In this document: one piece after another, positions 34,003-42,721 of the stretch
How the letters are laid out: each line of letters starts with the position of its first letter
How positions within the stretch are numbered: the stretch's first letter is position 1
Assembly: GCF_900107415.1 (NCBI RefSeq)
Contig: NZ_FNPX01000016.1
Coordinates: 25,327 to 89,326 of the forward strand
Length of the DNA: 64,000 nt
Source of the DNA: Jannaschia faecimaris
GTDB taxonomy: Bacteria > Pseudomonadota > Alphaproteobacteria > Rhodobacterales > Rhodobacteraceae
Reading direction: 5' to 3'
Made by a program: the position numbers and the translations under genes
The notes under the pieces: model-generated
Told to the model about the DNA's origin: nothing
Databases searched by the model: none
Seen by the model: the letters and a program-made list of their open reading frames with translations, nothing else

Positions 34003-34940
34003 GCTGAGCCTTCCCAATCAAGGATCATTTTCAGGCAGGCGGGGTCGTCGAACGCCTGTTGGTAAGCTGCGGGCGCGTCGTTCGCCGCCCGGCGGTGTGT
34101 GATCAGCCCATCCATCGAAAGCGCACCGGACTCGATCAGCGCGCGCGTCGCCAACAGGTCTCCGCTGGTCCATTCGGCGGCGACGCGGAAGCGGGCTTCC
34201 TTCATGAAGGCGGGGGGGAACGCGAAACTGATAGGTGCGGGATAGAACCCCGCAAGCACGATCTCCCCACCCTTTGCCAGGCGACCGATAAGGTCGGGGA
34301 TCAGACCCGCGTCGCCGGATGCGTCGTAGATCGAAGTGTAATTGCGGCGGTCATCAGCTTCAGGGTGCACGACCTTGTAGCCCGTGGCGCCGGCACAGCG
34401 ACCGATGTTCTTTTCCCAAACGGTGGGCGGCTTGCCACCAGCGGCGACGGTAAGGCGGGCCAGCAGACGCCCCAGCACACCGTGGCCAACAATCAGATCC
34501 GGCAGTTCGGCCCGGGGTCCGGCCATGGCATGGCGCGCGGTCGCGGCCAGTGCCAGAAGGGCACCGCGTGCTCCGTGCGCACCGTCCAGGCGAACACAGC
34601 GCGACGCATCGCTGACCAATGTGCGGGCCGCGCCGCCGAACAGGCCGTGCGCCCCTTCGTAGCAGTTGGCACCGGGCACGAAGACCGTGTCGCCGACATT
34701 GAAGTTGGAAAGCGCACCTGCATCGACGACCTCGCCCGACGCTTCGTAGCCGGGGACCAGTGGATAGCCCATGCCGGGAAACGGCGGCATGTCACCGGAC
34801 CAAAACAGTTTTTCAGTCCCGGTCGAGATACCCGAATGGCGAACCTGAATAACGACATCCGACGGGCCGGGGGTACAGAGCGGGAGCTTGTCGAGCGACA
34901 ATGCGCGCGGGCCGCTGAGGATGATGGCGTCTGTTTCCAA
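33999..34940 (-). CDS. bchC: Bacteriochlorophyllide 3-hydroxyethyl dehydrogenase BchC
   Basis: Oxidises the 3-hydroxyethyl side chain (made by BchF) to the acetyl group of bacteriochlorophyll a. Medium-chain dehydrogenase-like, 313 aa. Features: [35 protein letters not shown], then [20 protein letters not shown] for the nucleotide fold. Start: homology begins at (L/M)[10 protein letters not shown], where the codon is TTG (34938-34940) with GGAGGA five bases before it; the ATG further upstream would lie in the PpsR-box promoter and is unlikely. First gene of the bchCXYZ-puf stretch; its promoter carries paired PpsR boxes. Confidence 0.95.
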   Translation of the reverse strand: METDAIILSGPRALSLDKLPLCTPGPSDVVIQVRHSGISTGTEKLFWSGDMPPFPGMGYPLVPGYEASGEVVDAGALSNFNVGDTVFVPGANCYEGAHGLFGGAARTLVSDASRCVRLDGAHGARGALLALAATARHAMAGPRAELPDLIVGHGVLGRLLARLTVAAGGKPPTVWEKNIGRCAGATGYKVVHPEADDRRNYTSIYDASGDAGLIPDLIGRLAKGGEIVLAGFYPAPISFAFPPAFMKEARFRVAAEWTSGDLLATRALIESGALSMDGLITHRRAANDAPAAYQQAFDDPACLKMILDWEGSA

Positions 34941-35005
34941 TGAATCCTCCCCGGATCTTGACGGTGCCTGCCGGATGAGAGACTCACCTCCGCAATATCG
35001 TCCTG

Positions 35006-35023
35006 TGTAACGTAGGCCTGACA
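35006..35023. promoter_or_regulatory. PpsR/CrtJ-type operator in the bchC promoter (exact)
   Basis: Exact TGT-N12-ACA (TGTAACGTAGGCCTGACA). On the minus strand it covers the probable -10 (TACGTT, 35009-35014) of the bchC promoter, while the degenerate partner 9 bases away covers the -35. This mirrors the two CrtJ palindromes 8 bases apart described for the R. capsulatus bchC promoter. Confidence 0.85.
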
Positions 35024-35032
35024 CTTCTGACC

Positions 35033-35050
35033 TGTCAATGTAAGTTTATG
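35033..35050 (-). promoter_or_regulatory. Degenerate PpsR partner site overlapping the bchC -35
   Basis: Read on the minus strand: CATAAACTTACATTGACA, one half-site base pair off the TGT-N12-ACA pattern. Its TTGACA is a perfect -35 hexamer, 18 bases from TACGTT. Spacing to the exact site is 9 bases. It ends inside the 3' end region of crtF, so bchC has its own promoter in addition to read-through from crtEF. Confidence 0.6.
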
Positions 35051-35053
35051 CTG

Positions 35054-36160
35054 TCACGATGAAACAGACGCCTGAAGGACCGATGTCACGAACGGCCGTA
35101 GCGGCCGGACGGGCCGCGCCACATCGAAACCGGCGGTGCCGCACAGGGTCGCAATCTCAGCAAAGCTCCGGGTTCGACCCGTTCGCATCGCCATAGTGTA
35201 CAGGGAAAAGTAAGCGTCTGCGGCCCTTTCCGGAACATCCCCACCGGACATCGGCTCGGAGATGATCAGCCGCCCGCCGGGTGGCAATGCCGTACGGCAT
35301 TTCGACAAAAGATCAGCAATTGTTTCATCGTCATGGTCATACAGAACCCGCACCAGCGAGATCGCGTCGCACCCGTCCGGCAGGGAATCATCGCGGAAAG
35401 ATCCCGGCACAATGTCCACACGGGCTGACAGTCCAGCGGACGCAAAACGCGCTGTCGCCTGGGGCACAACCTGGGGCAAATCGAACAAGACCAGCGCCAT
35501 ATCCGGGTTCGCCGACGCGGCCGCAGTCAGGAAGGCCCCTGCCCCGCCGCCCACGTCGCACAATCGTTTCACGCCGCGCAAAGACACCCGCCGCAGCGTG
35601 TCCTCTGCCACCATCGCCTGGCTCTCGGTCATCAGGCGGGAGTACCGTGCGGCCTCTGTGGGCCCCATCTCACCGCCAAAGACGTAGGGCCAGAAACCGG
35701 CCAGTTCCGTTTCGACGTCACCCCGAAAAAACGCGACCGGATCGGCAAGATCGCGGTAGAGTACGTCGTGATGCCGGATCATGTCGCGCAGGCCCGGCAC
35801 CCCCACCATCGCAGCCCCCTTCCGGGTCAGCGAGAATCTTCCGTCGCGCTTGCGCTTGAGCAGGCCAAGCGACGCGGCACCCTGTAAAAGGACTTTCATC
35901 CGCGCCTCGGGCACCTCGCAGCGCAGGGCAAGCGCGGCAGGTTTTGCCGGTCGCTCCATCAAAATGTCGGGAATGTCGAACTGGACCAGCGCCGAAAGGA
36001 TCTGGCTGTGGCAAAACCCCGCGACAAGATCGAATAGCGCCTCTCCATCGCGACGGACCAACCCTTGTGTCAGGGGAAAGCGCGCAGCCCAACCCTGGAA
36101 CCGGGGCGACGCGATCAGGCGATGCGTCCACCCGGGACGAAGGGGGGCGACGGCGGCCAT
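35054..36160 (-). CDS. crtF: Demethylspheroidene O-methyltransferase CrtF
   Basis: SAM-dependent O-methyltransferase forming the 1-methoxy group of spheroidene. 368 aa. The N-terminal dimerisation/winged-helix half includes [19 protein letters not shown] and [19 protein letters not shown]. The SAM site is [20 protein letters not shown] near residue 200, with [10 protein letters not shown] after it, then [13 protein letters not shown]. Starts directly after the crtE stop and ends before the bchC promoter; crtE-crtF form the upstream half of the crt-bch-puf superoperon. Confidence 0.95.
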   Translation of the reverse strand: MAAVAPLRPGWTHRLIASPRFQGWAARFPLTQGLVRRDGEALFDLVAGFCHSQILSALVQFDIPDILMERPAKPAALALRCEVPEARMKVLLQGAASLGLLKRKRDGRFSLTRKGAAMVGVPGLRDMIRHHDVLYRDLADPVAFFRGDVETELAGFWPYVFGGEMGPTEAARYSRLMTESQAMVAEDTLRRVSLRGVKRLCDVGGGAGAFLTAAASANPDMALVLFDLPQVVPQATARFASAGLSARVDIVPGSFRDDSLPDGCDAISLVRVLYDHDDETIADLLSKCRTALPPGGRLIISEPMSGGDVPERAADAYFSLYTMAMRTGRTRSFAEIATLCGTAGFDVARPVRPLRPFVTSVLQASVSS

Positions 36161-37039
36161 CTATTCGCCGGGCACCTGCGATGCACGCCATTTCAGCGGT
36201 GTCAGAACTTCGGCCTGCGCGGTCACCAACTTGGCGAGATGCGCCTCGCCCGGACATTTCGGGATCGAGGATATCGCGCCCGACAGGATATCACGCATCC
36301 GGCTGATGGCTCCCTGCACACCCAGTTGCGAAACCGCGTTGGGACGTCCATGCAGGTCATCCTGACCCACTGGCTTGCCCAGCGTTTCCTCATCATAGAG
36401 TGCATCGCGCAGGTCATCGGCCACCTGAAACGCCTCGCCGATGCGATCGCCCAGATCCTCCCAGGCCTCCGCATCATGTCCGGCGGCCACCGCACCCATC
36501 TGGGTCGCGGCAATGAACAGCGCGGCGGTCTTGGCTCGGTGGTATGCGCGCAGATCGACTTCGGCTTCACTCTCCCAGCCCTGACCGGCACAGATCCCGT
36601 TCGGCATACCGGTGCGGGTCGCCAATATCTCGATCAGTTTTGCGGCGCGCAGCGGGTCCTGCGGTGCCGCGCGAGCCAGCACCTCGAATGCCATGACGAT
36701 AAGGCTGTCTCCCGCCAGAATCGCCAGCGGCTGACCAAAGGCACGGTGGACGGCGGGCTTGCCACGCCGGATGTCGGCATCATCAAAACAGGGCAAATCA
36801 TCGTGCACCAACGAAGCGCAGTGGATCAGCTCCAGCGCGCAGGCGGCGGCATCGGCCAACGCGGGACGATCATCGCCACACGCCGCTGACACCGACAACA
36901 GCAAGGTCGGGCGGATTCGGGCCCCGCCAGGCGTGACCGTATAATGCAGAGCCGAGGCAAGCTTGCCGGGTGACGGTCGGGCCTGTCCCCGTGCAATGGC
37001 AGCCTGGATTGCGCGGTCGATACGGTCGGACAAGCCCAT
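36161..37039 (-). CDS. crtE: Geranylgeranyl diphosphate synthase CrtE
   Basis: Trans-prenyltransferase making GGPP for both carotenoids (CrtB) and the bacteriochlorophyll tail (BchG). 292 aa. First aspartate-rich motif HDDLPCFDDADIRRGKPAVH at about residues 76-95; second motif QVADDLRDALYD near residues 206-217. The ATG at 37037-37039 has a perfect GGAGGTG ribosome-binding site; the upstream in-frame ATG overlaps the promoter. Divergent from crtD, sharing the regulatory region with a PpsR palindrome. Confidence 0.95.
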   Translation of the reverse strand: MGLSDRIDRAIQAAIARGQARPSPGKLASALHYTVTPGGARIRPTLLLSVSAACGDDRPALADAAACALELIHCASLVHDDLPCFDDADIRRGKPAVHRAFGQPLAILAGDSLIVMAFEVLARAAPQDPLRAAKLIEILATRTGMPNGICAGQGWESEAEVDLRAYHRAKTAALFIAATQMGAVAAGHDAEAWEDLGDRIGEAFQVADDLRDALYDEETLGKPVGQDDLHGRPNAVSQLGVQGAISRMRDILSGAISSIPKCPGEAHLAKLVTAQAEVLTPLKWRASQVPGE

Positions 37040-37087
37040 GATGCCACCTCCTGAAACAAGGTGTTTTGCACGATGAAGCGGCAAAAC

Positions 37088-37105
37088 TGTAAATTACAGT
37101 GGACA
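37088..37105. promoter_or_regulatory. PpsR/CrtJ-type operator between crtE and crtD
   Basis: Exact TGT-N12-ACA (TGTAAATTACAGTGGACA), located midway between the divergent starts of crtE (37039) and crtD (37147). On the crtE strand its end gives TTTACA as a possible -35. A weak partner, TGT-N12-TCA, begins at 37119 and overlaps the crtD ribosome-binding site. Confidence 0.83.
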
Positions 37106-37146
37106 CATGGCTGCCAGCTGTCAACACTACAGGTCAGGAGATGTAT

Positions 37147-38685
37147 ATGCCCGAGACGACAGACCAATCCGGCGTTTACGTGATCGGGGCCGGGATCGGC
37201 GGACTCTCGGCTGCGCTGCGCCTTGCACATGCGGGCCTGCCCATCACGGTACTGGAACGTCAGGCCACGCCGGGCGGAAAAATGCGGTGTACGCCGTCCG
37301 ACGCCGGTCCGGTTGATGCCGGACCCACGGTCCTGACCCTTCGGCCCGTATTCGAGGCCCTGTTCGCCGACGTTGGCGAATCGCTTTCTGAACACGTGAC
37401 TCTGCACGCGAACCCGGTCCTTGCCCGGCATTTCTGGTCCGACGGCACACGACTGGACCTGATGGCCGACCCCGCCGCCAGCCGCGCCAACATCGAAGCC
37501 GTGTTCGGAACACGGGCCCGCGACGACTTCGACCGTTTCAGCAACCGCGCCCGCCGCCTGTTCGAGGCTTTCGACCTGCCGATGATGCAATCGGCCGCCC
37601 CGTCGCAGGCGCGGCTTGCCAGACGCGTACTGCGAAACCCTGCATTGATTGCCGACATGGCCCCGCACCGCAGCCTGATGTCCCTGCTTGATGAAGCCTT
37701 TCAGGAACCGAAGCTGGCGCAGCTATTCGCGCGCTACGCCACTTATGTCGGCGGTCTGCCGCACCATGCGCCGGCCCTGCTGTCGCTGATCTGGCAGGCC
37801 GAGGCGCAGGGGGTCTGGTCCGTCAAAGGCGGAATGCACCGCCTCGCCCAGGCGATTGCGCGGCTGGCGCAGGCACGCGGCGCACGCATCCTTTACGGTC
37901 AGACCGTCACCGGGCTCCTAATGAGGGACCGTCGCGTAAGCGGCATCGTGACCCGGACCGACCGTTTTGCCACCGATCAGGTTGTTTTCAACGGCGATCC
38001 ACGTGCCCTGCAGACCGGGCTTTTGGGACAAGGCGTCAGCCGGGCAGTGCCCGCCGCCTCGGTGGAGCCCCGCAGCCTATCGGCACATGTCCATACCTTT
38101 GCAGCCAGACCGCAGGGGCCTGACCTTGCCGCGCATAACGTTTTCTTCGCGGACAAGCCGATGGCTGAATTCGGGCCGTTGGCGCGGGGTCTCGTCCCCG
38201 AGGATGCGACCCTCTACATCTGTGCCCAGGACCGGGGCGGCGGGGCCTCGCCCAACGCGCTGGAAAGGTTCGAAATCATCCGCAACGCCCCCCCGACCCT
38301 GTCGGACAACCACGATCCGACCGAGGAGACCACCCAATGTCACACCCGGACTTTCCAGCGCCTGGCCCGGTTCGGGCTGCGGTTTTCGCCCGCGCCGCAA
38401 GTCACGACGCTCACGACGCCGACGGATTTCGCGGCGCTGTTTCCCGGCAGTCAGGGGTCCCTCTACGGGCGATCCCCCGCGGGGCTGACGGCGGCGCTGA
38501 AACGGCCGCGGGCGCGAACGGCGGTGCCGGGGCTCTATCTGGTGGGCGGGGGCGCACATCCGGGGGCGGGGGTCCCAATGGCGACGCTCTCCGCCCGGCA
38601 TGCGGCCGAGGCGATTCTGGCGGACCGAACTTCGACCTCTCTGTCCCATCTGGCGGCTACGCCTGGTGGTATGTCGACGGCATAA
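37147..38685 (+). CDS. crtD: Hydroxyneurosporene/methoxyneurosporene desaturase CrtD
   Basis: FAD-dependent desaturase adding the C-3,4 double bond on the way to spheroidene. 512 aa. N-terminal dinucleotide motif YVIGAGIGGLSAALRLAHAG near residues 11-30; DAGPTVLTLRPVFEALF; GGLPHHAPALLSLIWQAEAQ and, near the C-terminus, GSQGSLYGRSPAGLTAALKR and LYLVGGGAHPGAGVPMATLS. The start has AGGAG six bases before; two earlier ATGs in frame are inside or upstream of the ribosome-binding site. The 3' end overlaps the open frame of crtC by up to 349 bases. Confidence 0.94.
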   Translation: MPETTDQSGVYVIGAGIGGLSAALRLAHAGLPITVLERQATPGGKMRCTPSDAGPVDAGPTVLTLRPVFEALFADVGESLSEHVTLHANPVLARHFWSDGTRLDLMADPAASRANIEAVFGTRARDDFDRFSNRARRLFEAFDLPMMQSAAPSQARLARRVLRNPALIADMAPHRSLMSLLDEAFQEPKLAQLFARYATYVGGLPHHAPALLSLIWQAEAQGVWSVKGGMHRLAQAIARLAQARGARILYGQTVTGLLMRDRRVSGIVTRTDRFATDQVVFNGDPRALQTGLLGQGVSRAVPAASVEPRSLSAHVHTFAARPQGPDLAAHNVFFADKPMAEFGPLARGLVPEDATLYICAQDRGGGASPNALERFEIIRNAPPTLSDNHDPTEETTQCHTRTFQRLARFGLRFSPAPQVTTLTTPTDFAALFPGSQGSLYGRSPAGLTAALKRPRARTAVPGLYLVGGGAHPGAGVPMATLSARHAAEAILADRTSTSLSHLAATPGGMSTA

Positions 38686-39551
38686 GCGACGATGGCCGGC
38701 GGGCCGTTTCGATCATCGGGTTTATCGGATCGGTCTTTTCCCCCTGGTATCACTGGTCCGGTCGGGGCGATCCGGCGAACCACTGCTGTCTGAACGTCGC
38801 GACATACGGACCCGGCGGGCGCTTCGCGATGACCGACCGGGGCCGCGATGCCCTGCGGACAACGACGGACAGTCTTCGGATTGGTCCGTCCCAAATGCAA
38901 TGGACGGGGTCCGAACTGCGCATCGATATCAACGAGATTGCCTCTCCCCCGCTGGTGAGCCGGATACGCGGCCGCATCGTGCTGACCCCACGCGCCATCA
39001 CGGAGGTCGAGCTGCCACTGACCGAAGACGGGGCGCATGTCTGGCGGCCATTTGCGCCCGTTTCGCGGATCCGCGTCGATCTGGACGCGCCGGGATGGCA
39101 ATTTTCGGGGCACGGGTATTTCGACGCCAACTTCGGGACACGACCGCTGGAGCATGACTTCAGCTATTGGACATGGGGTCGGTTCCCGACGAAGGCCGGG
39201 GCTGCTTGTTTCTACGACGCAATCCGGCGGGACGGCACCTCGCTAGAAGCCGCACTCACCTTCGATACCAAGGGTCAGAGTCGCACGGTCGCCGCCCCGC
39301 CCCGCACCGCGTTCCGGCGGTCGAACTGGTTGCTCCGCAGGGAAACGCGGGCAGATCCGGGGACCATGCCCCGGCAGGTCAAAGCGATGCTTGATGCGCC
39401 GTTTTACAATCGCGCCGTGGTCGAAACGGTGATCGCCGGCGAGACAGTACAGGGCGTCCACGAGGCGCTGGATCTGGATCGGTATGCCAGCAAGGTCCTG
39501 AAACCGATGCTGGCCGTGCGCGTGCCGCGTCGCCGGGGCTGGCCCGGCTAG
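38337..39551 (+). CDS. crtC: Acyclic carotenoid 1,2-hydratase CrtC (start uncertain)
   Basis: Cofactor-independent hydratase adding water to the end of neurosporene/lycopene in spheroidene synthesis. Homology clearly begins near FDLSVPSGGYAWWYVDGISD (about 38634) and runs through GFIGSVFSPWYHWSGRGDP, HCCLNVATYGPGGRF and WTWGRFPTKAGAACFYDAIR to the end, about 305 residues, normal for CrtC. In this frame there is no ATG, GTG, TTG or CTG between 38337 and the conserved core (first CTG near 38791). The only upstream start, ATG 38337, has a good GAGGAG eight bases before it but lies deep inside crtD and adds about 96 Gly/Ala-rich residues. So either CrtC has an unusual extension or it initiates at a rare codon. 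Confidence 0.85.
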   Translation: MSHPDFPAPGPVRAAVFARAASHDAHDADGFRGAVSRQSGVPLRAIPRGADGGAETAAGANGGAGALSGGRGRTSGGGGPNGDALRPACGRGDSGGPNFDLSVPSGGYAWWYVDGISDDGRRAVSIIGFIGSVFSPWYHWSGRGDPANHCCLNVATYGPGGRFAMTDRGRDALRTTTDSLRIGPSQMQWTGSELRIDINEIASPPLVSRIRGRIVLTPRAITEVELPLTEDGAHVWRPFAPVSRIRVDLDAPGWQFSGHGYFDANFGTRPLEHDFSYWTWGRFPTKAGAACFYDAIRRDGTSLEAALTFDTKGQSRTVAAPPRTAFRRSNWLLRRETRADPGTMPRQVKAMLDAPFYNRAVVETVIAGETVQGVHEALDLDRYASKVLKPMLAVRVPRRRGWPG

Positions 39552-40027
39552 ACCTTGCTCAGGTCAACCGGTACTTCGCCGGGGTTGAGCCGCCAGACCG
39601 AGGCATTCAGGGCCGCCGCGACTGTCACCCATGTCAGATAGGGCAGGAACGCGATCCCAGCGAGCGTGTCTACCTGCCAATGAAACCACGTCGCCCCTGC
39701 CACCGCAGGCCAGAGAAACGCCATCACCAGAAGCGAACCCTTGAGCCGCCGTAAGCCGAAGAAAACCGGTGACCACAGCGTGGCGAAGGCCCCCTGCATC
39801 GCCCAGAACGCCAAGGCGTACCCATTGTCAGGCAGAACCGCCGCACGTGCACCCGCGAAAGAGATGCACAAATAGATTGTCGTCCATGCAACCGGAAAAA
39901 CCCAGTCGGGCGGGGTCCAAGCGGGCTTGGAAAGTCGCTTATACCAGTCACCTGGCGGAAACACCATTCCGGTAGCACCTGCACCGCAGCAGGCAAGGAG
40001 GAAGATCGCGAACAGGGTCAGGTCCAT
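39548..40027 (-). CDS. tspO: Tryptophan-rich sensory protein TspO (CrtK)
   Basis: Outer-membrane/membrane tetrapyrrole-binding protein of the TspO/MBR (translocator protein) family, named CrtK in R. capsulatus; in R. sphaeroides it is a negative regulator of photosynthesis genes. 159 aa with five hydrophobic helices. Signature residues: FPPGDWYKRLSKPAWTPPDW and VFPVAWTTIYLCISFAGARA; AFWAMQGAFATLWSPVFFGL. Tail-to-tail with crtC (stops overlap) and 20 bases downstream of crtB on the same strand, the conserved crt-cluster position. Confidence 0.94.
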   Translation of the reverse strand: MDLTLFAIFLLACCGAGATGMVFPPGDWYKRLSKPAWTPPDWVFPVAWTTIYLCISFAGARAAVLPDNGYALAFWAMQGAFATLWSPVFFGLRRLKGSLLVMAFLWPAVAGATWFHWQVDTLAGIAFLPYLTWVTVAAALNASVWRLNPGEVPVDLSKV

Positions 40028-40047
40028 GTGGCAAACCTAGCACGGGA

Positions 40048-41067
40048 CTACTCGGCTGCAACGCCCGATGTGTGGTGGCGCGCACGCAACTCGGCCATGA
40101 CATCGAGCAGGGCCGCTGTCCGGCTGATCCGGCGGCCCTCCGGGGCAGCGGCGGCATCCACCAGAAACGCGACCTCGGGCAAGGGGGCCGCATACAGGAT
40201 GGGCGACGTCGGCAGGATGAAAGTTGTCGAGGCCTTAAGCCCCGCCTGCCCCATCAAAGCCAGCTTGCGCGTCTTCGAAGTAGAGGCGCGGCGCGTGATG
40301 CTGTCGTGGCCCTGCCCCCGCAGGACCGTGCCAATCCCGGCATAAATATAACGCGCGGCGGCAATACCAAGACGCGCCCGGCGCGGCAGGCGGCCAATCC
40401 CGGCTTCCGAGCGCAGATAAAGCCTCTGCGCCTCGGCCAGCAGGCGGCGAACCATTCGGCGCACGTCCGGCGTGGCCTGCGGGTCGGCGAAGAAGGCCTC
40501 CGCGTCGATCCCGGCTTCCTCCAGCCAGTCGGTCGGCAAGTACAGACGTCCGGCGCGGGCGTCTTCGCCCACGTCGCGCGCAATGTTTGTCAGTTGCATC
40601 GCCACGCCCAGATCGCAGGCCCGCGCCAAGGCATCGGGGTCGCGCACACGCATCAGCACGCACATCATGGCCCCCACCGTGCTGGCTACACGGGCGGAAT
40701 AGGCGCGCACGTCGGACAGGGTGGCGTAACGGCGTTCGGATGCATCCCAGGCCAACCCTTCCAACAGGGCTTCGGGCAGGGCGCGGGGCATGTCGAAATC
40801 GCGCACGATGGCGGCAAACGCCCGGTCCTCCGGCGCATCTTCCGGGCAGCCGGCAAAGGCCTGATCCAACCGCTCCTGAAGGCGGATCACGGCGCGCGCC
40901 TTGTTGTCGCCCTCGTCCACCTCGTCATCGGCCAGCCGGCAAAAGGCATAGAGCGCCAGCGCGGGGTCGCGCACGTCAGCGGGCAACAGCTTGGAGGCTG
41001 CGTGAAATGAGTAGGACCCGGTCCGGATCACTTCGCGGCAATGCGCCAGGTCGGTCGGCGCAATCAT
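40048..41067 (-). CDS. crtB: 15-cis-phytoene synthase CrtB
   Basis: Condenses two GGPP molecules to phytoene, the first committed carotenoid step. 339 aa. The first Asp-rich region is AFCRLADDEVDEGDNKARAV (about residues 62-81); the second is QLTNIARDVGEDARAGRLYL (about residues 158-177) followed by PTDWLEEAGI. RSEAGIGRLPRRARLGIAAA is also a family segment. The ATG overlaps the crtI stop (ATGA), giving the usual crtI-crtB pair. Confidence 0.96.
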   Translation of the reverse strand: MIAPTDLAHCREVIRTGSYSFHAASKLLPADVRDPALALYAFCRLADDEVDEGDNKARAVIRLQERLDQAFAGCPEDAPEDRAFAAIVRDFDMPRALPEALLEGLAWDASERRYATLSDVRAYSARVASTVGAMMCVLMRVRDPDALARACDLGVAMQLTNIARDVGEDARAGRLYLPTDWLEEAGIDAEAFFADPQATPDVRRMVRRLLAEAQRLYLRSEAGIGRLPRRARLGIAAARYIYAGIGTVLRGQGHDSITRRASTSKTRKLALMGQAGLKASTTFILPTSPILYAAPLPEVAFLVDAAAAPEGRRISRTAALLDVMAELRARHHTSGVAAE

Positions 41068-42611
41068 TCAGCGGCCATCCGCGGCGCATCTGCCCCGACG
41101 GCTAGGTCGGGAACCAGCTTGGCCAACACCTCGGCGCTGCTGACAACACCGGGCAGACCCGCGCCGGGGTGCGTTCCCGCGCCCACGAGGAAAAGGCCCT
41201 TCGCCTCCTCGCTGACATTGTGGGGCCGGAACCAGGCCGATTGCAGAATGCGCGGCTCAAGGGAAAATCCGCTGCCGTTAGGCGAAAGGTAGCGGTCGCG
41301 GAACGTCTCGGGAGTGAACTCCATCTCGGTCGAAATTCGGTCCCGGAAGCCGGGCATGTGCTGCTCCAGAACGGCAGCGATCTTGTCGCGATACTTCGGA
41401 GCCTCGGTCTTCCAGTCGACGGGATTGTCCCAGCCGATGTGCGGCACCGGCGACAGCACATAGAACGTGTCGTCGCCCGCCGGAGCCACCGACGAGTCGG
41501 TCACGGAGGGGCGGTGAATATAGAGACTGAAGTCGTCAGACAGCTTGCCCTTCAGGAAGATGTCTCGCAGCAAACCCGTGTAGCGCGGCCCATTCAGGAT
41601 CGTGTGGTGTCCCACGTCGCGCCACATCGCGCGCGTGTCCTTGGTGCCGAAGTACCAGACATAGAGACCCATCGACCACCGCTTGTTCGACAGTTTGCGG
41701 GTCGTCCACCGCTTGCGCTGCCGGTTGCGCAGCAGCCGGTCATAGGTGTGCCCGGCATCGGCATTCGACACGACCAGCGGCGCATCCAGCGTCTCGCCGT
41801 CGGTCAGGCGCACGCCGGTGGCACGATCGCCGGAAGTCAGGATTTCGTCCGCTTCCACCCCGTGGCGGATAACGCCACCTTGCCCGCGCACGACGGCGGC
41901 CATCGCGTCGGCAATCGCCTGCACGCCGCCCATGGCGTAATGCACGCCGAAAGTCTTCTCCAGGTGCGCAACGAGCGCGTACATCGACGTGACATGCATC
42001 GGGTCGCCGCCGATGAACAGCGGGTGAAACGACAGCGCCATGCGCAGCTTTTCGTCCTTGACGCGGGCGGCGGCATGACCGTGGATCGACCGGTCGGCAC
42101 GCAGTTTCGCGAACAGCGGAAGAACCTTGATCGTGGACCAAAGCCGGTGCATCGGCTTGGCTACCATCCCTTCGTAGCCCACGACGTAGCGCGCCTCGGC
42201 GTCCTTGAGGAACTTGCGATAGCCGTCAACGTCACCGGGTGAAATCCGGGCGACCTCTTCTATCATCCGGTCGTCGTCGCCCGTCGCGCGGAACTTGGTA
42301 CCGTCTGGCCAGCGCACTTCGTAGAACGGGTCCATCGGGCGCAGATCGACGTCGCGATGAAAATCGAGGCCGCAGGCGCGCCAGAGATCCTCGAACACCT
42401 GCGGTGCGGTCACAATCGTGGGGCCGAGATCGAACCGATGCCCATCTTGCGTGATCGACGACCCGCGCCCGCCTGCCCGGTCCAACCGGTCGAGCACGGT
42501 CACTGCGTATCGCTTGGCGCCAAGGCGCATCGCCGCGGCAAGCCCGCCAAGGCCCGCGCCGATGACGATGGCACGGGGATCGGGGGCGGGAGAGGGATGC
42601 GAGTCAGTCAT
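41064..42611 (-). CDS. crtI: Phytoene desaturase CrtI
   Basis: FAD-dependent desaturase converting phytoene to neurosporene (three or four desaturations in Rhodobacter-type bacteria). 515 aa. Dinucleotide motif AIVIGAGLGGLAAAMRLGAK near residues 14-33; GGRGSSITQDGHRFDLGPT; HYAMGGVQAIADAMAAVVRG in the centre; C-terminal FLVGAGTHPGAGLPGVVSSA signature. Begins 20 bases from the PpsR palindrome at 42631 and is divergent from crtA. Confidence 0.96.
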   Translation of the reverse strand: MTDSHPSPAPDPRAIVIGAGLGGLAAAMRLGAKRYAVTVLDRLDRAGGRGSSITQDGHRFDLGPTIVTAPQVFEDLWRACGLDFHRDVDLRPMDPFYEVRWPDGTKFRATGDDDRMIEEVARISPGDVDGYRKFLKDAEARYVVGYEGMVAKPMHRLWSTIKVLPLFAKLRADRSIHGHAAARVKDEKLRMALSFHPLFIGGDPMHVTSMYALVAHLEKTFGVHYAMGGVQAIADAMAAVVRGQGGVIRHGVEADEILTSGDRATGVRLTDGETLDAPLVVSNADAGHTYDRLLRNRQRKRWTTRKLSNKRWSMGLYVWYFGTKDTRAMWRDVGHHTILNGPRYTGLLRDIFLKGKLSDDFSLYIHRPSVTDSSVAPAGDDTFYVLSPVPHIGWDNPVDWKTEAPKYRDKIAAVLEQHMPGFRDRISTEMEFTPETFRDRYLSPNGSGFSLEPRILQSAWFRPHNVSEEAKGLFLVGAGTHPGAGLPGVVSSAEVLAKLVPDLAVGADAPRMAAE

Positions 42612-42630
42612 GTTGCCTCGATGCTAGAAG

Positions 42631-42648
42631 TGTCAGTCTTGATTTACA
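42631..42648. promoter_or_regulatory. PpsR/CrtJ-type operator, crtI side of the crtI-crtA region
   Basis: Exact TGT-N12-ACA (TGTCAGTCTTGATTTACA), 19 bases upstream of the crtI start. With the site at 42688 it forms a 39-base-spaced pair between the two divergent carotenoid promoters. Confidence 0.85.
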
Positions 42649-42687
42649 ATCTTTTCGCGCAGCGCGCTTCCCAAGTCTATCCAAATC

Positions 42688-42705
42688 TGTCACGCTTCCC
42701 TGACA
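42688..42705. promoter_or_regulatory. PpsR/CrtJ-type operator, crtA side of the crtI-crtA region
   Basis: Exact TGT-N12-ACA (TGTCACGCTTCCCTGACA), 16 bases upstream of the crtA start. Probably governs crtA-bchI-bchD-bchO as a unit. Confidence 0.85.
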
Positions 42706-42721
42706 CTTCAGGGATTCCACG

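Noticed and set aside
35041..35058. TGT-N12-TCA match as an additional PpsR site
   Set aside because: Overlaps the better-supported degenerate site at 35033-35050 and departs from the palindrome.
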